In this document: one piece after another, positions 34,009 to 42,534 of the stretch
How positions within the stretch are numbered: position 1 is the stretch's first letter
How the letters are laid out: each line of letters begins with the position of its first letter
From: Streptomyces sp. NBC_01351
GTDB lineage: Bacteria; Actinomycetota; Actinomycetes; Streptomycetales; Streptomycetaceae
DNA length: 64,000 bases
Assembly (NCBI RefSeq): GCF_036237315.1
Contig: NZ_CP108356.1
Span: 2,046,001 to 2,110,000 of the forward strand
Reading direction: 5' to 3'
Notes under the pieces: model-generated
Told to the model about the DNA's origin: nothing
Database searches by the model: none
The model's input: only the letters and a program-made list of their open reading frames with translations
Position numbers and translations under genes: made by a program

Positions 34009-34914
34009 TTAGCCGAGGACGTCCGCGCCCAACTCCGCGATGCGGGCGGGGCCGATGCGGCAGCAGCCGCCGATGAGGCGGGCCCCGGCGCGGCGCCAGG
34101 CGCCGGTGGGCCAGGGCGCCTCGGTGGCGGGCGCGTGCCAGGTGCCGGCGGCGGAGTCCCAGACCGAGCCGTCGTTCGGGTAGGCCAGGAGCGGCTTGGC
34201 GGTGGTGGCGGCCGCGGCGTCGAGGGCGGGCAGGACCTCCTGTGGGTCGCAGCAGTTGACGCCGAGGGCGATGACCTGCGGGGACTGCGCGGCGAGGGCG
34301 AAGGCCTCGGCGAGCGGGGCGCCGGACCGGGTGCGGCCGCCGGCGACCGTGTAGCCGAGCCAGGCCTGCGCCCCCGTGCGGGCCAGGACGGTCAGCAGGG
34401 CCTCGGCCTCGTCCGGGTCGGGGATGGTCTCCAGGGCGAGCACGTCCGGGCCCGCGTCGAGCAGGGCCTCGATGCGGGGCTGGTGGAAGGCGACGAGCTC
34501 GCGCACGCTCAGCCCGTACCGGCCGCGGTACTCGGAACCGTCCGCGAGCACCGCCCCGTACGGGCCCACCGAGGCGGCCACCCAGACCTCGTGCCCGGCG
34601 GCCTCGGCGGCGCGGGCCGCCAGGTCGACGCTGCGGCGCAGCAGCGCGGAGGTCTCCGCGCGGTCGTGGCCGCGGGCGGCGAGGGCCTCGTACCCGACCT
34701 GGTAGCTCGCGGTGATCAGCACCTCGGCCCCGGCCCCTACGTACGCGGTGTGCGCGGCCAGTACCTGCTCCGGCCGCTCGATGAGCACCCGGCCCGACCA
34801 GAGGCCGCCGGACAGGTCGCAGCCCTGGGCGGTGAGCTGGTTGCTCAGCCCTCCGTCGAGAAGGACGACCCTGCGGCCCAGGGCTTCGGAGAGCGGGCCG
34901 GACGCGCGTGGCAC
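34009..34914 (-). CDS. mmuM: Homocysteine S-methyltransferase
   Basis: A 301-residue zinc enzyme that transfers a methyl group from S-methylmethionine or SAM to homocysteine. The zinc cysteines are in GVNCCDP and the C-terminal IGGCCRIGP. The N-terminal VVLLDGGLSNQL and central ETIPDPDEAEALL also fit. The GTG at 34914 has GAGGT upstream; a longer open frame continues to 35463 but changes to low-complexity Arg-rich sequence. No transporter is adjacent. Confidence 0.92.
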   Translation of the reverse strand: MPRASGPLSEALGRRVVLLDGGLSNQLTAQGCDLSGGLWSGRVLIERPEQVLAAHTAYVGAGAEVLITASYQVGYEALAARGHDRAETSALLRRSVDLAARAAEAAGHEVWVAASVGPYGAVLADGSEYRGRYGLSVRELVAFHQPRIEALLDAGPDVLALETIPDPDEAEALLTVLARTGAQAWLGYTVAGGRTRSGAPLAEAFALAAQSPQVIALGVNCCDPQEVLPALDAAAATTAKPLLAYPNDGSVWDSAAGTWHAPATEAPWPTGAWRRAGARLIGGCCRIGPARIAELGADVLG

Positions 34915-34998
34915 CGGGGCTACCTCATTCCGCGTTCGAGCCCGGTGCTCCACGCGCACCCGGCCGGGCCAACCTGCTGGACACGCTACCGATTCAGG

Positions 34999-35018
34999 GG
35001 AGGCGTCGAAACGTCTCC
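34999..35018. terminator. Small stem-loop in the 34915-35211 gap
   Basis: GGAGGCG and CGTCTCC form a 7-bp stem with one G-T pair and a 6-nt loop. The 297-bp gap between mmuM and the next gene holds both promoters and otherwise shows nothing I can identify; no riboswitch fold was recognised. Confidence 0.3.
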
Positions 35019-35211
35019 CGCCCCGACCACCCCGGCCGAGTGAATCTTCGTCAACCGGATGTGTCCACCGTCGGCCCCGCCAGTGACCAGCCCGGACGGG
35101 GATCGTTTCTCGGACGGAGCCGGACCGCCCGGCCCGCGCGCCGGCGGCCCTTGCGTCGGTGCGTCCACCGCACCCTTCCGCCTCGGGAGGGCCAGGGCCG
35201 AGGAGGCCGCC

Positions 35212-35475
35212 ATGTCCCACGAGTCCGTGCCGGAGCCGGATCGACACACCGGCGAGACCGCACAGACCGGACAGGCAGCGCACGACCGGGTACGCCAGGA
35301 GTCCGCGGTACCCGCCCAGGGCGGTGCGCCGAAGGGTCTGCTCCAGCAGATGGAAGAGCTGATGGCGGCACTGAACGCCGACCTCTCGCAGCTCGACGCC
35401 GAACTTCAGTCCTCCACGGAGCGCGCGCCGGCCGCCGGCTCCGAGAGCGAGCGCCCGTCCCACCGGTCGTACTGA
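35212..35475 (+). CDS. Small hydrophilic protein with a predicted coiled coil
   Basis: An 87-residue acidic, Gln/Glu-rich protein. The ATG at 35212 has an excellent AGGAGG five bases upstream, which favours it over the longer open frame. Residues about 45-66 (LLQQMEELMAALNADLSQLDAEL) follow a heptad pattern and may form a short coiled coil. There is no signal peptide and no recognised family. It converges with the next gene. Confidence 0.65.
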   Translation: MSHESVPEPDRHTGETAQTGQAAHDRVRQESAVPAQGGAPKGLLQQMEELMAALNADLSQLDAELQSSTERAPAAGSESERPSHRSY

Positions 35476-35519
35476 CCGTGCGGGTCCCGTCGCGCGCGGC
35501 GGGACCCGTGGACGCCCCG

Positions 35520-36005
35520 TCAGGCCACGCCCGAGGCTGATCCCCGCTCGCGGACCGCCATGCGCCGCAGCAGCGCCCGTACCCGGTCGCTCGACTCGTC
35601 AGCCGCGTCGATCGACTCTATGCACTGCCAGTACAAGGTCTCGTCGTCCGTCCCGCAGGCCACTCCGACCAGGGCTATGCCCACCTCGCCGAGCAGCGCC
35701 TGGAGCCCGAGCAGCGCCTGCCGGACATCCGACACCTCGCTCAACTGCGCCGCTCTCGGCGGGCGTTCGGGCGCTCTGCCCTCTCCGCGCAGGGCCGCCC
35801 TGTCGAGCACCCCGCACCCCCTGCTTCCCGCCTCCCCCAGCCCCCGCGCCTCCGATCTCAGCTCCTGCGGCCCGGTGACCGCCAGGTAGCCTCCGATGCC
35901 CTGAGCGAGCGCCTGGGCCTGCCAGGCCTCGCCCACGATGTCCCACGCAGCCCCGCTCTGTGCCAGCGCGTGCCGGCCGGCCGCGATGAGCCGTACCGCA
36001 TCCAT
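35520..36005 (-). CDS. Uncharacterised Streptomyces-type protein (possibly DUF6099)
   Basis: A 161-residue, mainly helical protein beginning MDAVRLIAAGRHALAQS, an opening I associate with the DUF6099 family, though I cannot verify this. A second helical part (VRQALLGLQALLGEVGIALVGVACGTDDETLYWQCIE) follows. The ATG at 36005 has GGGGA upstream. There are no catalytic motifs or membrane segments. The convergent small gene ends 45 bp away. Confidence 0.65.
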   Translation of the reverse strand: MDAVRLIAAGRHALAQSGAAWDIVGEAWQAQALAQGIGGYLAVTGPQELRSEARGLGEAGSRGCGVLDRAALRGEGRAPERPPRAAQLSEVSDVRQALLGLQALLGEVGIALVGVACGTDDETLYWQCIESIDAADESSDRVRALLRRMAVRERGSASGVA

Positions 36006-36128
36006 ATGCCGTCCCCCGTCCGCACGACATCCCGCCGTCCTCACCACTACCCAGAGTGAGGGCAACTGGTCAGTAAAGCCAGGGGTATTCGGAAAATGTG
36101 GACAGAATCGTGATTGTGGATGAGCCCA

Positions 36129-36515
36129 TCACTCCGAAGAGTGACGATTCGGTGTCGGAGGACCCGCCACGGGGAAGCGGAGCTCGTTCCTCTCGATCTT
36201 CGCGGCGAGCGCATCCAGCACGTCCACCCCCAGGACCTCACAGAACTGCAGCAGGTACGCGAGCACGTCGGCCACCTCATCGGCCACGCGGTGGGCGGAT
36301 TCCGGTTTCTCCATGACCTTCGCGGACTGTTCCGGTGTCAGCCACTGGAAGATCTCGACCAGTTCGGCCGCCTCCACGCTCAGCGCCACCGCCAGGTTCT
36401 TGGGCGTGTGGTACGGCTCCCAGCCGCGCGCGGCCGCGAACTCCGCGAGCCGGCGCTGGAGCAGGGCCAGCCGTTGGTCGGGCCGCCGCTCGGCGGGCCC
36501 CTGCGTCTCGTTCAT
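36129..36515 (-). CDS. MazG-like nucleotide pyrophosphohydrolase
   Basis: A 128-residue protein of the MazG/RS21-C6 (dCTPase-like) group. The metal-binding acidic residues appear as SVEAAELVEIF and, 25-30 residues on, DEVADVLAYLL, the ExxE...ExxD pattern. It probably hydrolyses non-canonical or excess NTPs as housecleaning. Its ATG overlaps the stop of the AAA ATPase gene by 4 bp, so the two are coupled. Confidence 0.88.
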   Translation of the reverse strand: MNETQGPAERRPDQRLALLQRRLAEFAAARGWEPYHTPKNLAVALSVEAAELVEIFQWLTPEQSAKVMEKPESAHRVADEVADVLAYLLQFCEVLGVDVLDALAAKIERNELRFPVAGPPTPNRHSSE

Positions 36516-38206
36516 GCGGTCAGGTCTACCACCGTGACGCCGGGGAGGCGGCGGGCGGTGTCGGCCGTCGCCTCCCCGACCGCCGCCGCCAGCCGGATGT
36601 GCCCGCGGCCGCAGGAGAGCAGGGCCAGGCGCAGCAGCTCCGCGCTCTGGTGGCGGTCGAGGCCGCGGTCGAAGCCGTCGGCCAGGACGGTCAGCACCTG
36701 TCGCGCGGCGGGCAGTTCGGCGGCCGGGTCCATCGCGAGCACGCCCGGTCCGGTCAGCAGGACGAGTGCCAGCGCGAGGAAGCGCAGCTCGCCGGCGCCG
36801 AGGCGGGCCAGTTCGGTGGCGGGCCGGCCGGGGCCTCGGTCCAGTACGGCGGTGACGGGGGCACGGGGGTCGCCGTCGGCGGGAAGCCGTACGTCCAGCC
36901 CCGCGACGGTGCCCGCGCAGCCGGTCCGGGCCGCCTCGGTCAGCAGCGCGTGGCGGGTGCCGCACTCGTGGCGGGTCCGGCGCAGTACGTCGGCCAGGTT
37001 GGCGCAGTCCCGCAGCAGGCGGCCCTCCCCTGGCGGGACGGGGGCGCGCATCCCGTCGGGGCGGGGGTCGCAGGGGAACACCGAGCGCAGCGCCACCACC
37101 ACTTGCTCGGCCGCGGCCAGCACCTGCCGCTGCCCGGCGGTGGATCCCGCGACGCGCAGCGGGAGCAGGGCGGTGCCGAGCCGGTCGTCGGGCAGCGGGG
37201 CCCTGGTCACCCCGACGGAGCCGCCGGTCAGCCAGGCGGCCTGCACCGAGCGGCGGCCGGGGTCGCGCAGGGCGGTGGCGAGCAGGATCTGCCCGCCCTG
37301 CGAGAGCCGTTCGCCGACGATCCGGAGCGTGGGCTCGGCCTGCACGGCGAGGTCGAGCCGGACCGGCCCGGCGGGGCCGTCGACCGTACAGCCGAGGCGG
37401 AAGCCGCGGCGGCGCTCCGCGTCGGGGACGGCCCGGTCGGGGATGCGGGCGCGCGCGTCGGGGAAGGCCTCCTCCAGCGTGGCCCCGGAACCCAGCGCGG
37501 CCAGGGCCTCGTAGGCGTCCAGGACCTGGGACTTCCCGCTGCCGCTGGGCCCGGCGAAGAGGGTGACGGGCCCGATCGGGAACACCGCGGCCCGGTGCGA
37601 CCCGAAGGCGGAGAGCCGCACCTCGGTGATCACGGCCCGCGGATACCGCTGCGCGGGCCCGGCCGGATCGGCGACGCCGGCGCGGCGGACCCGCCCGGCT
37701 GCGGCCGAGGCCCCGCCGGGCCCGGCCTGCGCGGGGACCCCGGACTCGGCTTGGGCAGGGACCCCGGACCCGGCCTGAGCAGGGGCCCCTGACCCGGCCT
37801 GCACGGAGACCCCGGACTCGGCCTGCACGGGGACCCCGGACTCGGGCTGCACGGAGACGCCGGACTCGGGCTGCACGGAGACCCCGGCCCCGGCCTGGGC
37901 AGGGACCCCAGGCTCGGCCTGCACGGAGACCCCGCGCTCGGCCTGCACGGAGACCCCGGACCCGGCCTGCGCGGAGACCCCGGGCTCAGCAAATTCCACG
38001 GAGCCGCCGGCGCCGACCCGCGCTTGCGCGGCTCCCTCGGCCGCGGCCGGAAGTGCGCCCGGCGCAGCCGGGGCGGATGGGTCCGCCGGGGAAGGCGGCG
38101 CGGTCAGCCGGACCGCGGGCTGCGCTCCGGCCGGGCGCGGGAGGGCATCGGCTAACGCGGCGACAGGGGCGGGGCGGGGCGTTGCCGCAGGCAAGGTGGC
38201 GTCCAT
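36512..38206 (-). CDS. AAA/SMC-like ATPase with an N-terminal octapeptide repeat
   Basis: A 564-residue protein. Residues 192-564 are a compact RecF/AAA_21-like ATPase starting VITEVRLSAFGSH, with Walker A GPSGSGKSQ at 219-227 and a C-terminal signature-like region ELARLGAGELRFLALALVLLTG followed by VLAMDP, the likely Walker B. Residues 75-162 are eleven copies of an 8-residue unit (x-G-V-S/P-V/A-Q-A/P-E/G). A GTG at 37633 would start the protein exactly at the ATPase domain, so the repeat could instead be untranslated; the 24-bp period keeps frame, which favours coding. It is coupled to the MazG-like gene. Confidence 0.75.
   Translation of the reverse strand: MDATLPAATPRPAPVAALADALPRPAGAQPAVRLTAPPSPADPSAPAAPGALPAAAEGAAQARVGAGGSVEFAEPGVSAQAGSGVSVQAERGVSVQAEPGVPAQAGAGVSVQPESGVSVQPESGVPVQAESGVSVQAGSGAPAQAGSGVPAQAESGVPAQAGPGGASAAAGRVRRAGVADPAGPAQRYPRAVITEVRLSAFGSHRAAVFPIGPVTLFAGPSGSGKSQVLDAYEALAALGSGATLEEAFPDARARIPDRAVPDAERRRGFRLGCTVDGPAGPVRLDLAVQAEPTLRIVGERLSQGGQILLATALRDPGRRSVQAAWLTGGSVGVTRAPLPDDRLGTALLPLRVAGSTAGQRQVLAAAEQVVVALRSVFPCDPRPDGMRAPVPPGEGRLLRDCANLADVLRRTRHECGTRHALLTEAARTGCAGTVAGLDVRLPADGDPRAPVTAVLDRGPGRPATELARLGAGELRFLALALVLLTGPGVLAMDPAAELPAARQVLTVLADGFDRGLDRHQSAELLRLALLSCGRGHIRLAAAVGEATADTARRLPGVTVVDLTA
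37721..37984 (-). repeat. 24-bp tandem repeat inside the ATPase gene, eleven copies
   Basis: Eleven units of 24 bp with about 70-95 percent mutual similarity, reading GVSVQAES-like octapeptides in frame. The length is divisible by three, and substitutions mostly swap S/P, V/A and E/G. Copy number may vary between strains. Confidence 0.85.
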
Positions 38207-38273
38207 GCGGCGGACGGTACGGGCCGCCGGGCACCCCGTGGGCCCGGCGAACCGTTACCTCGCGCGGACCTTC

Positions 38274-38669
38274 CTACGATCGGGGGACGGCCGCGGCCGC
38301 GATCCCCTCGACCTCGGTGCCAACCGGCGCCAGCAGGAAGACGTTCCGGTCGACCCGGTGCATTCCGCTGCCCAGCCCGAAGACGACGCCGCTGCTGAAG
38401 TCCAGGATCCTCTTGGCCACTTCGCTGTCCGCGCCGGTGAGGTCGAGCAGCACCGGGATCTGCGCGATCAGGTACTCCGCCACCTCCCGGGCGTCCGCGA
38501 AGATCTGAACCCGGATCACCACGAAGCGCCGCTGCTCCGCCGCGGACGCCCCGGGCGCCGTGGGGACCGTGCGGTGATCGACCCGCGAGGGCCATTCGTT
38601 GCGGCTGCGCAGGGGGACCACCTGCGCGAGCCCCTCCCACTGTTCGTCGGTGACGTCGTACCTGCTCAC
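38274..38669 (-). CDS. SepF paralogue (cell division protein SepF-like)
   Basis: A 131-residue protein whose residues about 48-125 form the SepF/DUF552 fold (RFVVIRVQIFADAREVAEYLIAQIPVLLDLTGADSEVAKRILDFSSGVVFGLG). The N-terminal membrane-binding amphipathic helix of true SepF is not obvious. It is away from any ftsZ or ylmE cluster, so it is more likely one of the extra SepF-like proteins of Streptomyces than the main Z-ring anchor. The GTG start at 38669 is followed by SRYDVTDEQWEGL. Confidence 0.88.
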   Translation of the reverse strand: MSRYDVTDEQWEGLAQVVPLRSRNEWPSRVDHRTVPTAPGASAAEQRRFVVIRVQIFADAREVAEYLIAQIPVLLDLTGADSEVAKRILDFSSGVVFGLGSGMHRVDRNVFLLAPVGTEVEGIAAAAVPRS

Positions 38670-38781
38670 CGGGCCGCCTCGGCCGTGCGCTTCTTGTGCA
38701 TCCCCCCATCCTCTCGCGTTTCACCCGTTCAGCCCAACACCGACACGAGCCACCCCGGCTACTCAGACGGAGACGAATGAG

Positions 38782-38800
38782 TTAGGTTAGGCATACCTTA
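38782..38800. promoter_or_regulatory. Iron box (DmdR/IdeR-type operator)
   Basis: TTAGGTTAGGCATACCTTA matches the actinobacterial iron box (TTAGGTTAGGCTAACCTAA) at 16 of 19 positions. It ends 25 bp before the DUF2470 gene start and should repress it when iron is sufficient. The 156-bp gap (38670-38825) also serves the divergent SepF-like gene. Confidence 0.85.
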
Positions 38801-38825
38801 CTTCCATGGATGATGGAGAGAGCCG

Positions 38826-39521
38826 ATGCGCATGTCCGGCGCCCGTTCCGCCCCCACCGACGCCGAGCTGGTCCGCTCCGTCCTGGCCGCAGCCCACTCC
38901 ATGACCGTGGTCACCGACGGGCTGCACAGCGAGGTCCGCCACCTCGACGGCGGCGACCCGATGGGCCGCCTCCACCTGCACCCCGCCGAACCCGGCGGCG
39001 ACCACGAGCACCGGCCCGCGATCCGGCTGGAGTTCACCGACATCGCCCCCACCCCCGTACGGGACCGGGTGCGCGCCCGCGTCACCCTGCTGGGCCGGCT
39101 GCTCACCCCCTACTCCGACGAGTCCGCCGACTCCACCTGCATGGAGTTCGGCCGGGCCGTCCTGCAGACCGCGCGCGGAATCTCGTACATCGGCCTCGAC
39201 GAGCTGGACGCCGCCGCCCCCGACCCGCTCGCCCCGTACGAGGCGGGCATGCTCACGCACCTCCTCGACGACCACGCCGACCTGGTCACCCTGCTGCTGC
39301 GCCTGGTCCGGCCCATGCCCACCGCCGCCGTCGCCCGCGCGCTGCCGGTGGCCATGGACCGGTACGGGATCACCCTGCGACTGGAGGAGCAGCGGGGCCA
39401 CCGCGACGTGCGGCTGCCCTTCCCCTCCCCCCTCGACCACGTCGACCAGTCCGGCGCACAGATCCAGGCGCTCTTCAGCGCGGCGCGCCGGCGCTCGCAC
39501 CGCAACACGCTGCCGGCCTGA
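38826..39521 (+). CDS. DUF2470-domain protein, iron-regulated
   Basis: A 231-residue protein with the DUF2470/HugZ-like C-terminal fold (residues about 140-215: YEAGMLTHLLDDHADLVTLLLRLV to DRYGITLRLEEQRGHRDVRLPF). The N-terminal half resembles the split-barrel of pyridoxamine-oxidase-like heme utilisation proteins. The iron box directly upstream supports a role in iron or heme-iron acquisition. ATG at 38832 is an alternative start. No siderophore genes are adjacent. Confidence 0.82.
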   Translation: MRMSGARSAPTDAELVRSVLAAAHSMTVVTDGLHSEVRHLDGGDPMGRLHLHPAEPGGDHEHRPAIRLEFTDIAPTPVRDRVRARVTLLGRLLTPYSDESADSTCMEFGRAVLQTARGISYIGLDELDAAAPDPLAPYEAGMLTHLLDDHADLVTLLLRLVRPMPTAAVARALPVAMDRYGITLRLEEQRGHRDVRLPFPSPLDHVDQSGAQIQALFSAARRRSHRNTLPA

Positions 39522-39577
39522 GGGAGCGGAAGGCGAAGAAGAGGAATAGGCGCGCGGGGCCTCCCGTTGGGCTGATC

Positions 39578-40498
39578 ATGAAGGCAATCACGTACGACGC
39601 TTACGGAACTCCCGGCTCCCTCACGCTCGTTGACGTACCGCAGCCCAAGGTGGGGCCGGGTGAGGTGCTGATCCGCGTCAAGGCGGCCGGCGTCAACCCG
39701 GTGGACTGGAAGCTCGCCGCCGGATACCTCGACCCGATCCTCGAAGTCCGCTACCCCGTGATACCCGGCTGGGACGTCGCCGGAGTCGTCGAGGCGATCG
39801 GCCCCGACACCTTCGACTACGCCGTCGGCGACGAGGTGTTCGGCTACGTCCGCAAGGAGTGGGTGGAGCTCGGCACCTACGCCGAACTGGTCAGCGCCCC
39901 GGTCCGCACGCTCGCGCGCAAGCCCCGCGAGCTGACCTTCGAGCAGGCCGCCGGCATTCCGCTGGCCGGCCTGACCGCCTACCAGTCCCTCACCCGCGTG
40001 GGCCTCAAGGCGGGCGAGACGGTCGTGATCCACTCCGCGGCCGGCGGCACCGGCTCCCTCGGCGTGCAGATCGCCGTCGCGCTCGGCCTGCGGGTCATCG
40101 GCACGGCCGGCGCGCACAACCACGACTACCTGCGCTCGCTCGGTGCCGAGCCCGTCCTGTACGGGGAGGGGCTGGCGGACCGGATCCGCGAGCTGGCACC
40201 CGAGGGCATCGACGCGGGGCTGGACTTCTACGGGGACGGCGCCGTCGACATCCTCCAGTCGCTGGTCAAGGAGCGCGGGCGGGTGGTCTCCATCGCCGAC
40301 TACGAGGCCGCCGCCAAGGGTGCGCACCAGCTGTGGGTGCGCCCCGACACCGCCGACCTGACCTTCCTGGCCGAGCTGGCCGACGCCGGCAGACTCACGG
40401 TCAACGTGGAGCACGCGCTGCCGCTCGCCGAGGCCGCCAAGGCTTGGGAGTTGAGCGCCGCGGGCCGCACCCGCGGCAAGATCGTCCTGACGGTCTGA
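39578..40498 (+). CDS. NADP-dependent oxidoreductase, MDR/quinone reductase type
   Basis: A 306-residue medium-chain dehydrogenase. Cofactor-binding segments are AGVNPVDWKLAAG, GWDVAGVVEAIGP and VIHSAAGGTGSLGVQIA. The zinc ligands of alcohol dehydrogenases are absent, as in the zeta-crystallin group, so it probably reduces quinones or activated alkenes. It follows the DUF2470 gene by 56 bp; no good Shine-Dalgarno is visible. A strong terminator follows. Confidence 0.88.
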   Translation: MKAITYDAYGTPGSLTLVDVPQPKVGPGEVLIRVKAAGVNPVDWKLAAGYLDPILEVRYPVIPGWDVAGVVEAIGPDTFDYAVGDEVFGYVRKEWVELGTYAELVSAPVRTLARKPRELTFEQAAGIPLAGLTAYQSLTRVGLKAGETVVIHSAAGGTGSLGVQIAVALGLRVIGTAGAHNHDYLRSLGAEPVLYGEGLADRIRELAPEGIDAGLDFYGDGAVDILQSLVKERGRVVSIADYEAAAKGAHQLWVRPDTADLTFLAELADAGRLTVNVEHALPLAEAAKAWELSAAGRTRGKIVLTV

Positions 40499-40568
40499 CG
40501 CTCCGGTGGTCTGACGTCCGACGTTCGACGTCCGACGCTCTGCCGGTCTGCCGATCCGACGGCACGGC

Positions 40569-40600
40569 GAAGGGGCGGCCCGCCGGCGGGCCGCCCCTTC
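40569..40600. terminator. Strong bidirectional terminator
   Basis: GAAGGGGCGGCCCGCC is followed immediately by its exact reverse complement, giving 16-bp perfect arms. It sits between the convergent oxidoreductase and ferredoxin genes. Just before it, GACGTCCGACG-type short direct repeats occur at 40513-40540. Confidence 0.85.
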
Positions 40601-40606
40601 GCGCGC

Positions 40607-40960
40607 TCAGGAGGTGATGGGCTGCGCCGCCTGCCCCAGCGGCGGCCCGATCGCCCGAAGCGCCCCCGGCGTGCGCCCCTCGCCCCAGCCGATCTCCCGC
40701 CGGTAGCTGCCGAGCAGCCCCCGGCCGGCCAGCCCCGCCTCGTCCCGTACGGCGGGATCCTCGGGGACCGGCCGGGTCAGCGGGGACACGTACAGCGCGT
40801 CCACCGGGCAGTTGGCCTCGCAGAGGAAGCAGGTCTGGCAGTCCTCCTGCCGGGCGAGCAGCGGGATCCCCGCGGGCCCCCGCTCGAAGACGTCCGTCGG
40901 GCACACCTCGATGCACTTGTCGCAGGTGATGCAGCGATCCGCCGAGACCAGTTCGATCAC
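40607..40960 (-). CDS. 4Fe-4S ferredoxin-type subunit
   Basis: A 117-residue protein with two ferredoxin clusters: CITCDKCIEVCPTDVF and CQTCFLCEANCPVDALY. The C-terminal 50 residues form a tail that may dock on the flavoprotein. Its GTG overlaps the flavoprotein stop by 4 bp, so they are subunits of one enzyme. The pair resembles AprA/AprB in outline but sits in a sulfonate cluster, where its substrate is unknown. Confidence 0.88.
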   Translation of the reverse strand: MIELVSADRCITCDKCIEVCPTDVFERGPAGIPLLARQEDCQTCFLCEANCPVDALYVSPLTRPVPEDPAVRDEAGLAGRGLLGSYRREIGWGEGRTPGALRAIGPPLGQAAQPITS

Positions 40961-42534
40961 GCCGCCGCCTCCGCTCTCGTCCACACCCGGTCCAGCCCGC
41001 CCACCGTGATCCGGTGGTGGAGCCCCGGGTCCTGCTCCGGGTGGTCCAGTCGCCTGGCCATGCCGCGGGATTCGGGCCGGGCGAGCGCGGCGGCGTACAT
41101 CCACCGCGCGTGGGCCGTCATCGCCGCCGCCTGCCGGGCCTTGACCAGGTCGGCGCCCTCCCCGTGCAGGGAGCCGCGCAGTTCGTCCCAGGCGCCGTCG
41201 AGGGTGCGCAGGGAGTCGCCGAGCACGTCTCCGCGGCGCAGGTAGTTCTTGTCGTACGGGAGCACGTGCGCCTGTACGAGTTCCACGGCCTCCCGGTGTC
41301 CCCCGGCCGGGCCGGGAGCCCCCGTCGGGCGCAGGCCCGCTCCCCCGGCGCCGGTCACGGGGCGGTGGGCGGCCCGCCCGGAGCCGAGGGAGAGGGCGTG
41401 CGCGGCGGCGCCCCGGCCGGCCCAGCTGCCCGAGGAGATGGCCCAGGCCGCGTTGTGACTGCCGCCTCCGGTGAAACCCCCGCAGATATCCTCGCGGGTG
41501 GCCGCGTCCCCGGCGGCGTACAGGCCGGGCACCGCGGTGGCGCAGTCGTCGCCGGTGATCCGGATGCCGCCGGTGCCGCGGACCGTGCCCTCGGCCAGCA
41601 GGGTGACGGCGAAGCGCTCGGTGAAGGGGTCGATGCCGAGGCGGTCGAAGGTGAGGAAGAAGTTGGGCTGTGCCAGGCGCATCGCGGCCTGCGCGGTGGG
41701 GTCCGCCCGGTCCAGGCGGGCGTACACCTTGGCCCCGGTGAGCAGTTCGCGGGCGATGGCCGAGCGGCCGCCCTGGCTCGCGGCGCCCTCCAGGACCTCG
41801 CCGTCCTCCCGGTAGAAGGTGGCGAAGGAGTAGAAGGCGGTCTTCGTGACGGAGGTGCCCTCGGGGGCGATCCCGTAGGCGTTGGAGAACTCCATCCCCG
41901 ACAGCTCCGCCCCCGCCTCGGCCGCGAAGAGCGCCCCGTCACCGGTGTTGGTGTTGGTGCCGAGCGCCCCGCTGAGGAAGGCGCAGCCCCCAGTGGCGAG
42001 GACCACGGCGCCGGCCCGGACCCGGTAGTGCTCGCGGGCCTGGCGCCGGTATCCGGCGGCGCCGGCGACGGCGCCGTCCGCGTCGGTGAGCAGCTCGGTG
42101 ACCGGGCTGTGGTCCAGGACCCGGACCCCGGCCCGGCGGACCCGGATGCGCATCCGCCGCATGTACTCGGGCCCCTGGAGGCCGTTGCGCAGCGGTCGCC
42201 CGTCCGGGCCGGTGGGGAAGGGGTAACGCCCTTCCGTGGCCAGCTCGTTGATTGCTCCGTACGTCTCGTCGAGGACCCGGGTCATCCAGCGGCGGTCGGC
42301 GAGGTAGCCGCCGAGTCCCTCCCGGGAGGCCATGGCGGCCTCCCGGGCGGCGGGCTCGGGCGGGACGTACCAGACGCCGGTGCCGCCGGCGGCCGTGGAG
42401 CCGCTCGTACCGCAGTAGCCCTTGTCGGCGAGGACCACCGAGGCGCCGGCCCGGGCCGCCTTGAGGGCGGCCCAGGTGGCGGCCGGGCCGCCGCCGACGA
42501 CGAGGACGTCGGTGACGTGCTCGTGCCCTGTCAT
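40957..42534 (-). CDS. FAD-binding fumarate reductase/succinate dehydrogenase-type flavoprotein
   Basis: A 525-residue flavoprotein. VLVVGGGPAATWAALKAA binds FAD, and GTSGSTAAGGTGVWYVPP, ATGGCAFLSGALGTNTNTGDG and GLYAAGDAATREDICGG are typical of the fumarate-reductase/aspartate-oxidase/AprA superfamily. It is coupled on both sides by 4-bp overlaps (LLM monooxygenase upstream, ferredoxin downstream). In sulfur acquisition operons of actinobacteria such pairs recur, but the reaction is not established to my knowledge. Confidence 0.87.
   Translation of the reverse strand: MTGHEHVTDVLVVGGGPAATWAALKAARAGASVVLADKGYCGTSGSTAAGGTGVWYVPPEPAAREAAMASREGLGGYLADRRWMTRVLDETYGAINELATEGRYPFPTGPDGRPLRNGLQGPEYMRRMRIRVRRAGVRVLDHSPVTELLTDADGAVAGAAGYRRQAREHYRVRAGAVVLATGGCAFLSGALGTNTNTGDGALFAAEAGAELSGMEFSNAYGIAPEGTSVTKTAFYSFATFYREDGEVLEGAASQGGRSAIARELLTGAKVYARLDRADPTAQAAMRLAQPNFFLTFDRLGIDPFTERFAVTLLAEGTVRGTGGIRITGDDCATAVPGLYAAGDAATREDICGGFTGGGSHNAAWAISSGSWAGRGAAAHALSLGSGRAAHRPVTGAGGAGLRPTGAPGPAGGHREAVELVQAHVLPYDKNYLRRGDVLGDSLRTLDGAWDELRGSLHGEGADLVKARQAAAMTAHARWMYAAALARPESRGMARRLDHPEQDPGLHHRITVGGLDRVWTRAEAAA

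Noticed and set aside
34915..35211. SAM riboswitch or tRNA-like element near mmuM (TTCGAGC at about 34936)
   Set aside because: No cloverleaf or riboswitch helices can be drawn; only a 7-bp stem is present.
40607..42534. AprAB adenylylsulfate reductase
   Set aside because: The layout is similar (flavoprotein plus ferredoxin), but the surrounding genes are for sulfonate uptake and no sulfate reduction genes are present; I cannot see Apr-specific residues.
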